Below are positions 21,270 to 34,273 of a stretch of 64,000 nt of DNA, piece by piece. Origin of the DNA: Phellopilus nigrolimitatus (Eukaryota > Basidiomycota > Agaricomycetes > Hymenochaetales > Hymenochaetaceae); contig JAJOHG010000012.1 of the NCBI GenBank assembly GCA_021029095.1, positions 310,001-374,000 on the forward strand, given 5' to 3'. Position numbers and translations under genes: made by a program. The first letter of the stretch is position 1, and the number at the start of each line of letters is the position of its first letter. Below the pieces are notes generated by a model. It was given only the letters and a program-made list of their open reading frames with translations, did not search any database and had not been told where the DNA came from.

Positions 21270-24200
21270 CGCCACTGCAGGGAAACTTTGTAGCGAGTAG
21301 CTTTTGTAGAAAGGCGGTGTTTTAAAGGATGCGAAGGACACAAAATCGGAGAGCTGCGAAAGCAGATGGGGTATCAGCCCGACGTGTTGGCGTAATCAAG
21401 AAACGCAAATATCGCACCTGAAAGACGCCTTAGCCTCGCCACCTGAGCTTCTTGCACGGAACGCGGAATAGAGGCGTGCCACCAGAACGAAGCCAAGTAC
21501 GATGTGACCTTGCAAAATTTATTTGTTAAAAATGGAACAGGAGAGAGCAGTGCGAGGCAGAGAATCGTGAGAGGTAGAGAAAATGTGAATAGCGGTATTT
21601 GTAGGAGGACAAAGGGGTGTGTCCCTGGGACTGAACGAGCTGAAACGGATGTAGTCCCGAAAGTAGAATAACGCGACAGAGACGGCGATTGTTCTTGGCC
21701 GAGAACAAGAGCGCTCTTGATATTACGTCGCTGTCCGCGAATATTGCGAATGTCTGTTTCACGCGTCGTCAACGCGCTGGAGAACAGTGGCGAGCAGGGA
21801 GGGCGCTATACGGGGCAACGAGCGCGCTGGCCAGAGTAGTCAACGGGCGGACAGCGATCGAAAAATGTCCTTTTTATTTGTCGAGTCACGGCACCTGGAT
21901 CGGGAAGTCCTGACGTCACGCGTGAATTGGCAGCAGAGTGGACCCTGAGAAACCGCCTCATCTCGGTCTGTGATCTAGATTAGGCCTAGATCTATCGCCA
22001 CACAACACCCGGCCGATGCAGCCGACGTTCCGCTGATAAATTATACTACTTATATTTATTTTACGCCGCTATTTTCCTCCTCGCGAGTTTGTCTGGCAGC
22101 ACCTCGTCCTTTCGACAGCCATCGCGCGGTTTTCATGTTAAAAAAGGTCCTCTCATGCTCCCGAACGATGTCTCTCGGTCTGGAAATGGACATCACGTGT
22201 ATATACTCGTTCCTGTCAACAGGTTCTATCATCTTCACTCGATTCTCTTCCGTCAATTTTGCTTTCCGGATGACGATGGCTTCGCATGTTCATAAAGACA
22301 CTGAGTAGAAGATCGAGAAGATGCCTTGTTGGCAACTTCACAGAAATATCTATTCTTCCCCTGATGCATCAGTGCGCATGCGCAGCTTACACGCAGTGAT
22401 TTATGTTCGCAAGTTTCTCGAGGCAGAATCGAATACGTGCTTCATTTCAGCAGCTAGTCAGTCTTCCCCGGCGACTGTTTTGGTTCTGCGCCGGCTTGGA
22501 CATTCTGGCTCTGACTCTGACTGACTGCATGACCCGCTCTGTAAGTCACCCGAAGTGGCTTAAGATCCTTCTGATCCGAGACTTTTCACATTTAAAGCGT
22601 AAGTTTTTTCGCTGATCGCATCTAATTTGGATTTATCATTGATCTATTGCCAAGTCGCCTGTCGTGTCCACGCCCATCGAGAATGCGACGCAAGTGCGTC
22701 AATTTCCTGGAAATGTGTTGGCGGGAGGAGAAACCAAAACAGACTTCGACGATGCCTTTTTCAGACAAGTTTCGGTCGAGGTGGCATGCCACATCTTCTC
22801 GCCAAAGTTGCGTCACCTCCCCAATTCGCAACTAGAAGACTACTGTGACACGCAGACGCAGACGCCCCGTCAAAATTTGCATTAGATTTATTCACGTAGC
22901 TCTGTTTCGGTCATCTGCACAAATACACACCGCGGCAGTTAATGCAAAGTAATTGTTTTAATTTCTTGGTTTCTTATTTTCAAATACTCGCCGTACTTTC
23001 TGGATGCAGATCACACTCTTTCTCAGTCACTGCTTCTGCATCTGATGAAGATCAACTTCCTCTCAAAATTCTCTCCAACATCCTTTGCTAGCACACGTCC
23101 TACCTCTTTGGGCATGTAGCCGCCATGATGCAGTCGCCACCTCATGGTGCGTGTGCTAAGATTTTATTGCTACGTGTGCATCCGAATTGCTATGGATTCT
23201 AACAATGCTGTCGCAGACCGGCTATGAGCGACGATCCGCTTCGACTTCTGCCTTACTCCAATTATTTTTGTCGCTCTGTTGCTACGGAACGCCGACTTCG
23301 TGCTGCACTGCGCTTCTCCTCTGCTTCTCGAATTTTCTCGTATCTGGTCCTTCATTCCTTCACCCTTGCCGTTGACACGCATTGACATTCGTCATGCGTT
23401 TCTTCCAAATTCCTGGATTCGGTGTCTGCTGGCATGACATATGTTATGGGGAGCATAGTACGCAAGGACGGTGCGCTGGCAAATTGATGATGCATGTGGA
23501 TGAATCCTTTTTCTTCGAAACGGTGTGCTACGTCGAGACTCAGGGTAGCCAAGCGTCTTTTCTGAGCTCAGAAGAATAGAAAAGAATTATGACAGGCCGT
23601 TTCCGTCCAGTTCGCTGGGCGTCGCCCGTAGTCGTCAAGTAAGGCTGAAGCTATCTCCGCGAAGAGTTACCAATTCTTCACCTGCGAGTCGCGGTTTCAT
23701 TCATCCCTGCAAACACCTCTGCCGCCCATTGGGCGTGCGTCTCTAACGTATCTCGCAGATTTTGCTTTCTTGAGTGAGCGCCCCGCCATAGCCCGGGCTG
23801 ATCTGTACGTTTCATCGCAGTCATCGGGCATTATTCGCCAGGGATCGTAAACCCGACTAACCCGACTAAAGGTGGTAGATCTATCTAATTCATTTTGCTT
23901 TTTGTTTGAGCTTGATTCTGTGAGAGTTTATTCACTTACTTGCAAGTGTTTAGGTATGGTGTCCGACGAACTCACCAGTGACATCTTTAGAGAGGTCTCC
24001 TGTATATGTACAACAGTACAAGCAACTTCAAACACTGACGGAACTGTCGCTTCCATTCGATCCTCAAGTACTGCTGCACGACTATTCTAACAAAATCGTC
24101 TTCTTTTTGAACTAACACTCCGGAAGTCATCAATTGCCTACGTATAAATCGAGGACATGTGTACGCGTCCTCGCAGTAGTTCGCTTGCCGCGATATACAA

Positions 24201-24798
24201 ATCCAGACATTGCTTGCGTTTCATGTAAGTAATTTCAACAGTCCTAATTTCCCCTCGGGACTCACATCCCCCCTCCCCCCCTCGCTTATCGTCTGTTTGA
24301 GAGTTCGTGGAAAAAAGAATTGTCGGTTTCGTTTCGCTACGGGGATATCGCCGACGCGACGCAACGCGCATCTCCATTTTTATTTATGGCAATCGGTATT
24401 TGAGGACTCGGCCCACGGGAAAGCACGCAGAGGCGGTGCTAATCAATAGCGAACAGCGTTTAACGTCAGCGCGCTCACATCAATGGGAAGACGTTGATGT
24501 CTAAGTATACTTGATTGAAAGGTTGAAGTTTACTTTATGCACGGCGTGAGACGAAGCTTGCATTCTTTGTTCATGTCGGAGATTGCAATGTCGAACTCAA
24601 TGACCTCCCAGTATCTGTCCAGCACGACTTGAAGCGTCGTCTGGTCATCAGAAACATCTGGAACTAGACCTCTTTCAATCACAGTAAACATTATCAAGCA
24701 CAGCAAAAGCACAACAAGAAATTATACGACTCAAGATGTCCGGCGCAAGCCCAAATGGCTCTGTAATATCTTCATCCCACCGGTTCGCCCATAGGCAC
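21270..24798. other. Gene-poor decayed region with a possible F-box relic
   Basis: The stretch 21270-22050 is the upstream region of the minus-strand gene. From 22300 to 22890 there are open pieces (for example FPGNVLAGGETKTD at about 22700) without a recognisable family. Around 23030-23370, plus-strand text DEDQLPLKILSNILC, then DDPLRLLPYSNYFCRSV and RLRAALRFSSASRIFSYL, resembles an F-box start and first repeats, broken by stops. Around 24000-24090, KQLQTLTELSLPFDP may be a continuation. The final part (24530-24798) belongs to the lectin tandem duplication. Confidence 0.3.
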
Positions 24799-26330
24799 TC
24801 AGGACAAGTCGTTGTTCAAGTAGAATGACCAGAACTGCTGAGTCTTCGATGAGTCGGGGAGCAACGTAACTTGGCTGAGCTGAATAATTTTGAGAATTTT
24901 GATGATGGCCAAATCAGTACTTTTAAATCAAGTCAGAAAATTGAATTCCTGAATATTCACCGCGTTCACGTCCGTGGCCACGAGTGTACCATTCTGTGAA
25001 ATAAGGTCATCAAAGGGGACCAACCTGGCCATACATAGATTGCATGTTAGTTTACTGGTTTGAAAAAGCACTCGAAATAATTTCACTTATAGCTGCCTGG
25101 CTGCGTAGAGTTGACAAGTTTCCAAGCCTGTGGGGCACCACCTTGGACGAGTCTGTTGGTCTAAAAAATCATTTACTATTCCGTCCCTAAATCATAGACT
25201 GGCGTATAACACACGGCAGTGTCCACACGGACGTAGCCTCCACGACCGCCAAAAGTGGCCTCTTGGTTCAACGTGGAGGTGACTTGGAGAGTGAAGACAG
25301 TGTCTCCGTTGTCGGACGGGTAGGTGAGGTACGTCCACTAATGGAGAAGAGGGAAAGGGTCCGTTTTCTCGGAGAACAAGCATAGAAAGCACAAAAGCAA
25401 CTTACGACCTGGTTGGCTGTCGTTGGGACATTCTGCGCCCACGCGAGGATAGGATTGCCGTCATGGGTGAGGCTTCCTGAGTCATCGAGCCAGTGGGAAA
25501 ACCTGAGGGCTTTAATGGTGTAGTTGTTGCCGCTAACGGGAGCCACAGGGCTCGCGATAGGAGATAGAGCAGACATCGTGTGAGCAATGTTGATAACTTG
25601 TATGAGTAGCAGGGAAGACAAGCTTTGGCCGCGATACTGGGGCTGGGGACGTCCTGTGTAAAAAAAAAACACCTTGCTTTTAAACTCGAAGCTTTGCTTC
25701 GCGTATTCCTTCTGCGTCTAAGTCTCTCGATCCTTTGCCAGTGCGCATGGTTCATCAGTATGAGCTTCTGGTTTCCGGGCTGCTTGTGTTTGCTGGCATG
25801 TCATGATTTACAAGACGTGCATCTGGTCGTGTCATAGTGAAACACAAGTTGCTATAGAACATGTGCAATACGGCGCTAATCGCGCGCCTCGATATCGTCT
25901 GCCCTCGCGAACTCGTCGCTTAGATTCGGAAAAGTGTGCCGTACGCCAAACTGCCAAATGATGCTGAGTATGTGCTTGCGACTTTTCATCGTGACGAGAA
26001 GATCATGTGCATGTACTTACCTTAAGCTGTTGCCTTCTCGCAAACCAGTGGTATGTGTGTCAGCGTGAGCCCGGAGCGTCGTGGCTCCGGCAAGAATTAT
26101 AAAAGCAAATTGCGGGTATTTGATGTATATCCGTCGTGCCGATAACCCGTGCGCAGAGTCGAACGCAAGAGGATTAGTTCTGTCCAGACCCTCTCCAAGC
26201 TGAAACTCACAGATTTCTTCGCTCACAGGATCGTTGACTGCAGGAGTTAGTTCATTTTTGCCCGGAAATATTTGACTCTTCGGTTCGCAACACGGGAAAA
26301 TTGCAGGCGCATCGCGAAAGACCATCTTTG
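24530..26330. repeat. Tandem duplication unit 1 (lectin gene with flanks)
   Basis: This unit aligns in direct orientation with 26450-28310, period about 1.9 kb. The similarity covers about 270 bp downstream of the lectin stop, the lectin exons and introns, and about 600 bp upstream. Confidence 0.8.
24799..25576 (-). CDS. Ricin-B-type (beta-trefoil) lectin-like protein
   Basis: Five exons (25406-25576, 25215-25337, 25087-25160, 24961-25024, 24799-24879) encode 170 residues, the size of one beta-trefoil. Trefoil features are visible: NNYTIKALRFSHWLDD and DGNPILAWAQN match the Y-x-I...LD...G-x-P...W pattern of RicinB_lectin_2 proteins. QVWTYLTYP, QAWKLVNST and QQFWSFYLNND fit the repeated Q-x-W positions. 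There is no signal peptide, as is usual for cytoplasmic fungal lectins used in storage or defence against grazers; that role is family knowledge, not shown here. All five exons join in frame. The ATG at 25576 is the first in frame with the domain. Confidence 0.75.
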
Positions 26331-26450
26331 TTTCCTGTTCATCAGGGAATTAAGTTTCGTTCACGGGTAAGCAAGGCCAGCAAGCATTCTCAACTCTCAC
26401 CATTTGTACGTAATGACGTAGCGCACATCGATGCCGAAGTTCGAAGGTTG
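25577..26450 (+). other. Upstream region of lectin 1 with a plus-strand coding relic
   Basis: Plus-strand text HQYELLVSGLLVFAG, a stop, then TRRASGRVIVKHK and, near 25950-26005, YAKLPNDAEYVLATFH matches the open frame at 27548-27928 of unit 2. Differences fall mostly at third codon positions, so this was once coding. It is broken here. The rest is promoter-like AT-rich sequence. Confidence 0.35.
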
Positions 26451-26716
26451 AATGTTGACTTCATGCACGGAGGGGGATAGATCTTGCTTTCTTTGTTCAT
26501 GGCATGGCAATGTCGGCCTTTATTCGTTCCTCCACACCACAACGACGGCCAGCTTGAAGCCATCTGATAACCAGTAGAACTTAAAATGAACTCTCTCAAT
26601 CACAGTGAATATTGTCAAGCTCAGTCAAAGCACATCAAGAAATTATGCGAGACCCAAAATGTCCAGCGTAAGGCCCAAGTGGCCTTGTATCATCCCGCCG
26701 GCTCGCCCATAGGCAC

Positions 26717-27469
26717 TCAGGACAAGTCATTGTTCAGATAGAACGACCAGAACTGCTGAGTCTCCGATGAGTCGGGGAGCAATGCAACTTGGTTGAGCTG
26801 AATAACAGTGAGAAGTTTGATGATGCCCAAATCAGTACTTTCAAATCAAGTCAGGAAGTTGAATATTCACCCCAACCACGTCCGTGGCCACGAGTGTGCC
26901 GTTCTTTGAGATGAAGTCATCAAAGGGGACCAGTCTAGCATCACACAAATTGTATATCAGTTTGGTCGTCTGAAAGAAGCGCTGGGACGAATTTCACTTG
27001 TAGCTGCCTGGCTGCGTAGAGTCGACAAGTTTCCAAGCTTGCGGGACGCCGCCTTGGACGAGTTTGTTGGACTGCAAGTACCATTCATGCTCCGTTCGTG
27101 GTTCATAAACTGGCATATAACTTACGGTAGTGTCCGCACCGGACGTAGCCTCCAAGACCGCCAAAAAGCGGCCTCGTACTTCACCGTGGAGGTCGACTGG
27201 AGAGTGAAGATGCTGTCCCCGTTGTCGATGGGTAGCTTAGGTACGTCCACAGAAGGTAGAAAAGAAAAAGTTAGTTTTTTCATAAAGCACATAGAACGAA
27301 CACTGCGACTTACGATCTGGTTTTAGGCTGTTCTTTGTATATCGAAGATAGGATTGCCATCGCTGGTACGAGATCGCGAATTGTCGAGCCAATGGCCAAA
27401 CCCGCGGTTTACAATGGTGTAGTTATTTCCGTTGACGAAAGGTACTAAAGCAGGAACCGCGGCGACCAT
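26717..27469 (-). pseudogene. Ricin-B-type lectin pseudogene (tandem copy of the 24799-25576 gene)
   Basis: It has the same exon layout as the intact neighbour. Exon 1 (from the ATG at 27469) keeps NNYTIVNRGFGHWLDN and DGNPIFDIQRTA, then meets an in-frame stop just before the splice donor. Exon 2 lacks one base near YPS (about 27224) and gains one near 27150, which breaks the frame. The last exon still reads ALLPDSSETQQFWSFY. Decay after duplication is the simplest reading. Confidence 0.8.
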
Positions 27470-27547
27470 GTTCACGACTTGTATGGGTAGCAGTGGAGAC
27501 GCTCTGGAGGAGCTGCTGGAGCTGGGTATTACTCCGCTGATAAGACC

Positions 27548-27928
27548 TTGCCTTTTATACGTGAGAATTTTTTTCTTCGCGGATTTGTTTTGAATCTCCA
27601 TCCTGTTTCTTGGCCTGTGCACATTGATCAACAGTATGGCTTTCTGATTTCTGGGCTTCCTATGTTTGATGACATGACATACTCCACAAAACGTGCATCT
27701 GGCCATGTCATACCGCGACACAAGTCGAACTGCAATGGGCACACGGTGGCGCTATTCCCGCATTACAGTCTTATTTGTACGCATGAACGCGTCGAGTCGG
27801 TTCGGGGGAGCATACGATACGCCAAGCTGCAGAACGGTGCTGAGTGTGTAATTGCCACTTTCCATCTTGACGAGGACATACTACGGATGCAGAACACTGT
27901 CTTCCCGCATTGTCGACCCACAACATAG
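27548..27928 (+). CDS. Small uncharacterised open frame upstream of the lectin pseudogene
   Basis: The frame covers 126 codons with a non-ATG first codon in the longest reading; no family is recognised. Its text (GFLISGLPMFDD, KRASGHVIPRHKS, YAKLQNGAECVIATFH) is shared at the protein level with unit 1, with mainly third-position differences, which suggests past selection on this frame. It may be a captured gene fragment; the partner in unit 1 carries stops. Confidence 0.3.
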   Translation: MPFIRENFFLRGFVLNLHPVSWPVHIDQQYGFLISGLPMFDDMTYSTKRASGHVIPRHKSNCNGHTVALFPHYSLICTHERVESVRGSIRYAKLQNGAECVIATFHLDEDILRMQNTVFPHCRPTT

Positions 27929-28455
27929 TGATACGTGCGTCATCGTGAAACCTGGAGCATGATAACTTTGGCAAGTCTTGAAGGGATGCGAGTAAGGATT
28001 TGATACGTGTTGTGATATCTGAAGACATGATGTCGAGGATCTCACCAGGTTTATAATCGTCTCTGGTCAGTTAAAGCTGAACCGACGAACCTACGACCTG
28101 TAAACTATGCGCAGAATCGGGAAACAAGAGAAATAGTTATGTTGGGAAGACGACTAACGGCCTGTAGACGTGGAAGAAATGCAAAGTTACATGATTTTCC
28201 CGTTATAATTTCATGCGTAATCACACTTAGGAAAGGCCTTCTGGTAGAGGGGTCTTTGAAACAACGTAGATTAATCTTACCTTGTTTGACTGGGAACTGA
28301 GCCAAGCATAGTCGTAGATACTAAGACTCAAGAGAGCTACCGGAACTATTAGAGGAGCGATCACGTGGCCAACGCGCGAACAAAACACAACCTGATACCA
28401 CGACGACTCCTCAACATATTCAACGACTGCAGCGCGTCAGTCGCAGATAGTAACA

Positions 28456-31400
28456 ATGAGCGCTCAACCTAACGCAAAGCCAGCATGGATGACGGATGAC
28501 CTTGCTGATGAATGGATAGAGGCTGACGAGGAGCAAGAGCAGGAACAGGAACAGGAGCAGAAGTACAACGACGCTGAACCATCCCCAGACCAGCCTTTGG
28601 GACGCCCCGTACATTCAACTCTCAATCTGCAAGGGGCACGGAAATTCGGAACGGAAAACTTTGGAACTACTAAATTCGGGACCACTGACTTCGGGATGAC
28701 CAACTTTGGCGGATTCCCTGCCGGAGAGGAACCCGTTCAACCTTACGAACAGGCCGGAACTTTCGTTGTACGTGAGGACCTCCCTGTTGCAAACCTGCCG
28801 CAGACGCCCGCAAGAGCAAAGGGTGCTATGAAGAACATCTTCAGCCCGCTGGCCCTCGAGCGAATGTTCGAGCCACCTTCGCCACCCGGCAAATTGACGC
28901 CGAAGCCAAAGCCGTCGTTGGTCGCCCAGCGACGAATCTCAAATCGTCCAGTAAAGCCTTCGAAGCTCTCACAAGTTATTGGCGCGTCGTTTTTGCAAGA
29001 AGAGGAAGGGGAGGGACGGCAGGTAGAGAATGGTGATGAAATTGTCGAGACGGACATGCTCAACATGGGCTCGTTTGGTAATCTCAAGCCAGCTTCAGAC
29101 TGTAACTTCACTTTCTCCGTCCCCCACCCGATGAAGCCCTCTTTCCCGCCTAACCACGGCCTCGCAGCTTCACCAAATTCAAATGGCTTCAACAAACCAA
29201 ACCCACAAGCACAGAGCACACCTATCCCATCATCGCAGTCTCAGCAACAACCCAATCCTAACGACTCCCGCGGTCTGCGACTCTTTCAATTCCATTATGA
29301 CACCTACACGCGTGATCACCTTTCCGCGCTTGTGGACTCCTTTGGCGTTAACTCGCCATCTAATGGCAGCACAAGCAAGAACACTACGAGCGTCGTTTTA
29401 CCGGCCTCACCCGACGCGCCCCAGGAAGCTGACGAGTCGTTCTCTCGCTTGCGGGCCGCGAAGCGTATAAAGCTCACACCGGCTGCGGAACTGCTCGAAG
29501 AAACGAGATACATCCTACCGCAACCACCATTAGCGGCCCCAACAGAGCGTCCTGTGTACAAGAAGGACTACGTCGGCGAGTCGAGGTCGCTAATGCAGCA
29601 AATCAAGCGTGCCCGCGATATTTCTATGGTCTCCGTCGCTAGCAATGGACAGCAGGACCTTGTTACTCAGGCAGCGTCTTCTAATGGTATGCTTTTGAAA
29701 ATCAATAAAGGAGCTGCTGGCCCTAATGTTTTATCGCAGTTGCGAACAACTTATTACAGATACCAAATGCTCGACACACTCGTATAGCACCATCAGCATC
29801 TTCGTCTACAACAAACGAGCTGGCGAGCAAATTTTCGTCTCTGGCATACCGACGGCAGGCTGCCGACCTCATGGCAAAAATTAAGGGCGATCAAAGACTA
29901 CTTTCCGAAAAGACTGACAGGTCCTTTTCAAGTCAAAAAAGCGAAGAAGATGTCGTCAGTGTGCAGGAACGGTCCTGTGCGCCCTCTCCAGAAACAAGGC
30001 CTCGATCACCGCTGAAGCGGCGTATCGAGGTAAAGGAGAATGATTCTGAACCTGATCCTAGCCCTCCCTCCTATGCGGCCAGCATTGCACGTTCGGCCTT
30101 CGCGGTCAGTCCGAAGAAAGGTAGAAGACGTCAAATTGCTTCTAACAACTTCAACGTCAAAGATCACCATATATTCCCGGCACACGGGAATGAGCGTAAC
30201 ATCTTCGTCATGCCTGTTGTATTCTCAAACGAGCATTCTCCAGTTGACCGCGTCCGCTCGCCCAACCCTACATTCCTTGCCCCACCAGCGACTGCCTTCA
30301 ATGGTATGCGCTTTAACGGCCAGGCGCGTACCCAAAGCACTGACGATGACCTCAACCGATTCGTCTCGTCGGGCAGTACCGCGACGACGGCCACGACAGG
30401 TACGACACTCACTGCGGGGAGCGCGGGCTCAGGTGTGAAGCACGCCGGCCCACCACAGATGGTGCGCATCGGACCGACAGACGTCCCCGCTTTGCCGGAT
30501 CGCGTTGGCGGGATGGTCTTCGACCACACGGTTAGACGGTGGGTAAAGGAGCGTGAACCGTCTGACAGGTCAAGAGTGATTGCTCAGCCGGGCCCGGTAG
30601 CTCCGGCGACTCCAGGAGAGGTTGAGGGCAGTGGTGAAAGCGAGGACCCATTCAGAGATATTGAAAGTTTGCGCGACGAGGACTCTAGTCGCCCGGTCTC
30701 TGCGTTAGAGGTCGCAGGATATATGGCTTCTGAACATGAGCGGGAACTCGATCGCAGCGATGGGACGGAAGACATGCATGTCGTTGACTCGAGTTCAGAT
30801 TCGGAGTTCGATGATGCAGAAGACGCGCATCTTTCGACATTTACTTTCGACAACCCTGGAGTGGGCGTTGTGCACGTCATGACAGGCGAAGCAAACGACG
30901 GCACCGATCAGGACGACGAGATAACGGACTCGGATGCGGACTCAGACGACGCTGAGGTGCAAGACGCAAGCGCCGGCATCGATGAGGATGAGGACTTTTC
31001 GAATGACTTTGCATCAATGTCTCTTCGTGAAAGGCAGCATCGTCCCCGACCCATCGCGGACGCCTCTATGGCTAACAATATTGCAGCTGCGGGACCTTGG
31101 CGCAACGTCGGATTCGGTGGGTTCGGCGCACGTACGTTGATCACCACGCCCTGTCCTGCGGAGAAGCGGCACGTGCAGCCTCCGCGTTCTGCACTGAAGA
31201 GCACAAGCGTCACCCCTATCAATCGAGGTGGCCATGGGCGATCTGTGAGCTTCTCTGACGGCCGAAAGGATGGCAAGATTATGGGTCTTGATATCGAAAG
31301 CGACGACACAGAGGCAACACTTCCCTCAGGCATACTTCCATCCGCGCCGTCATTGCGGTCGAAGCGCATTGCAGACATGCTGGGGGAGCTGGAAGAGCAG

Positions 31401-34273
31401 AGTAAGCGTCATTATCTTGAGCTAGTTTTCAGTTTGGCTGAACCCTTCAGGTTTCGAGGAGGAATCTTCGTCTACGTCTAAAGGGACCCAACATGCCGGA
31501 TGGTCACACGAGCGAAATTCTCAATCGCTATCCCAGAACTCAATGGATATGGGGAGTTCAGACATAAATATCTCTCCCCGGCGGACGCTCCAGCGTTCTC
31601 CGACGATCCGATCTCCGGGACACTCGAACACGAGGCGAATGACAATGCCAGGAAACATTTCGTCGCGTGTTAATGCGACATTCCTTACGGAGTGCTCGTT
31701 TGGCGTCGCACACGACCGGCTCGTCCAGGTGATCACGGACGTGCAGCCGTATGAGCCTTACTGGGACTCATTGAACTCTGTTGACCTATCTGGACGGAAG
31801 CTCGATAGCGTCGCCAGACTGAAAGAGTTTCTTCCTAAACTAGATTCTCTGAACTTGTACGTTATTGATTCTCGAGTTATTCAAGCTTCGTTATCATGGA
31901 TATGCTCTGAACTTTACTGCCTTCTAGAAATAACAACATATTGTCTTGGTTGAGCGGCGTGCCAGGCACTGTGCGTACGCTCTCTGTTGCCTCGAACATG
32001 TATGTCCGTTTCTCTCCGCGGAAACTGCTCATGAAGGCTGACTAGTGTTTTCGAAGGCTCACGAGTTTAACTTCCTTTGGGCACTTGCTAAACCTTGAGA
32101 ATCTCGATATCAGTTATAACGACATCGATTCCTTGCAGCGTACGTACACTTTATCCGTGAGAACTGTATTTATGGGAGACTGAATCCATCCTGCAATATT
32201 AATAGAGCTCAGCTGCCTCCGCCACCTTCGCGAGCTTCGTGCGGACGGGAACAAGATCACAAATTTGGATGGCCTTGTGCATTTTGATGGGCTTTTGAAG
32301 CTCAGCTTGCAGAACAACGGGTTGCGAGATTTGGATTTCAGTATCTTTAGATGGTGAGTTTTGTTTTGGTGATTGGAGAATGCTGGTTGACTAAAACATT
32401 CTACTTTTTTTGGTGGTCCGACGTAGGACACGTCTCGAACTGCTAAACTTGAGTGGCAATCGACTTGAGCTTGTGCAAGGACTTGGGGCCCTTCCATCCC
32501 TCGTTTCGATCAATCTTGGTATACTTTTCTGTCATTTATTGTAGAAGAGAAAAACTAATTTCATTTTTATAGACAACAATGCACTTTCGGCTCTCGATGA
32601 GCCTCGTGACGCAAGCAACAAAGCTCGTGCAACGGACTTAGTTGTTTTACACAAGCTTCGCATCCTTCGGCTCAGCGGAAATCGACTCAGGCATCTTGAC
32701 GTTGTGCGGTTCCCCAACCTTCGAACCCTCTATGTCGACAATAATTGCCTAGCCGAGGGCCTGCAGCGTGGTCAAAAGAAGGCACGCCACCGATTGCTGA
32801 ACATGCATAGACTCAATCGGCTGGAAAACTTCAGCGCACGAAATCAGGGCGGTGCAGGCTCTCGCGATTCTGGACTGTAAGTGAATTGTGGCTGGAGACG
32901 TAACTCGGCCTTTCTATCTCGCTTACATCCTGTCATGTTGACTTAAATGCCTTCACTGTCAGACATTTAGAGGGCGGTGATGTCCGCGATGTTAAGCGAC
33001 TATATCTTTCAGGTGAGAAAATGGGCTTCAGTTGAATCCATCCACAAGTTCTGATATTATACTTGCAGGCAATCCTTCTCCACTTCCCCTAGGTCCGACT
33101 GCGCAAGCATGCTATAATCTCGTCTATCTTGAACTCGCAGCTTGTCGACTTACTTCACTCTCGCCGAACTTCTCTGCACTGGTGCCGAATGTACGCGCGC
33201 TCAACCTCAATTACAACTTCCTTGAGACAGATGAGATCGCCCGCGGTCTGGCGGGGCTTACGCGCCTGAGAAAGTTAACAATTGTCGGAGGTCGGATGAC
33301 AGGGACGAAAGCACTTATCAAAATGCTCAGTGCAATGGGACAAAATATCGAGATGCTTGACTTCAGGTACGTTCGCGATAAAAGCCCGTTTCTGCCGCAA
33401 AATCTTTCCAGAATTATCACATGATTGGGTGATTGAATTGATCTGCCTTCGAGATTATGAAGTGATATACTTTGGCATATAACCATATCGCTACTTCCAG
33501 ATTGACATATTGTGTCCAACAAGTCAATCTCCTCTTTTCTATCACCTTGCCATTGTATTTATGGCATCTCTTGTTGGCCGTGCATTGATTTAGAGTCACC
33601 CGGATGAGTTCTCCATAGAGCTTTTGTCGGATTTGGAGTTATTGTGATTTCACGATTTCATCATTCCTCTTTAGGCACCGAAGGGCAATGAGACTAATTC
33701 GTTTGTCCTTGCAGGATGAACCCGTGTACTCTAGCGTGGTATCTACCTCTGCTAGTGCAAGATAAGGACGATCGCGCACTTCTGCAGCCGTCGGACCCTC
33801 CGAAAGAACAGCATCAAACTCCGTTTCCTTCGTCGCTTCCATCAATTCAGTCATCGGGGCTTAATGGAAGGGGTGGGAATGCGTTGATTGCAGAACCTGA
33901 TCAAGAAGCAGGGGCGAGGGGGATCGGCGCTGCTCCGTCATCGACGGCAGAAGGTACCGGCAAGGCACATGAACTTAACTCGCGAGCGGCCAGCGCAAGC
34001 AATATTACGAGTTTGGCGAAGGGCAAGGAAAAACAAAGTCCGTCCCACTGGGAAGCACTCGACGCGCAGTTCCGTCGCGGACTTCCTGATAAGGCCTATG
34101 CGGGGCGGCTGGCCTACCGCGGTCTCGTTGTGCGCGCATGTCCCCAGATCAAGGTCTTAGACGGCGTAAGGATTACAGAGAAGGAAAGAAGGAAGGCAGA
34201 GGCGCTGCTGAAACGCGTTCTTAAAGAGGCTGAGGCTGCGAATGAGACTATTCGCGCAAGTGACCAGCGCTAG
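28456..34273 (+). CDS. Nud1/Cdc11-like leucine-rich-repeat scaffold of the mitotic exit/septation network
   Basis: Homologues (budding yeast Nud1, fission yeast Cdc11) sit on the outer spindle pole body and anchor the kinase cascade that triggers mitotic exit and septation. Exon 1 is 28456-29686 and exon 2 29740-31401; smaller exons carry the repeats. Order: an N-terminal motif with KPAWMTDDLADEW and short FGT repeats; about 900 disordered residues rich in Ser, Pro and Asp; a conserved entry segment (HDRLVQVITDVQPYEPYW); then leucine-rich repeats (LDSLNL, NLENLDISYNDI, HLRELRADGNKI, RLELLNLSGNRL, KLRILRLSGNRL, NLRTLYVDNNCL, NLVYLELAACRL, NVRALNLNYNFL). A charged helix (EKERRKAEALLKRVLKEAE) precedes the stop. 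The gene looks intact. The family call rests on the repeat-plus-N-terminal layout. Confidence 0.88.

Larger units (their letters stand above)
26450..28310. repeat. Tandem duplication unit 2 (broken lectin with flanks)
   Basis: Direct partner of 24530-26330; see the lectin and pseudogene entries for the aligned parts. Confidence 0.8.
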
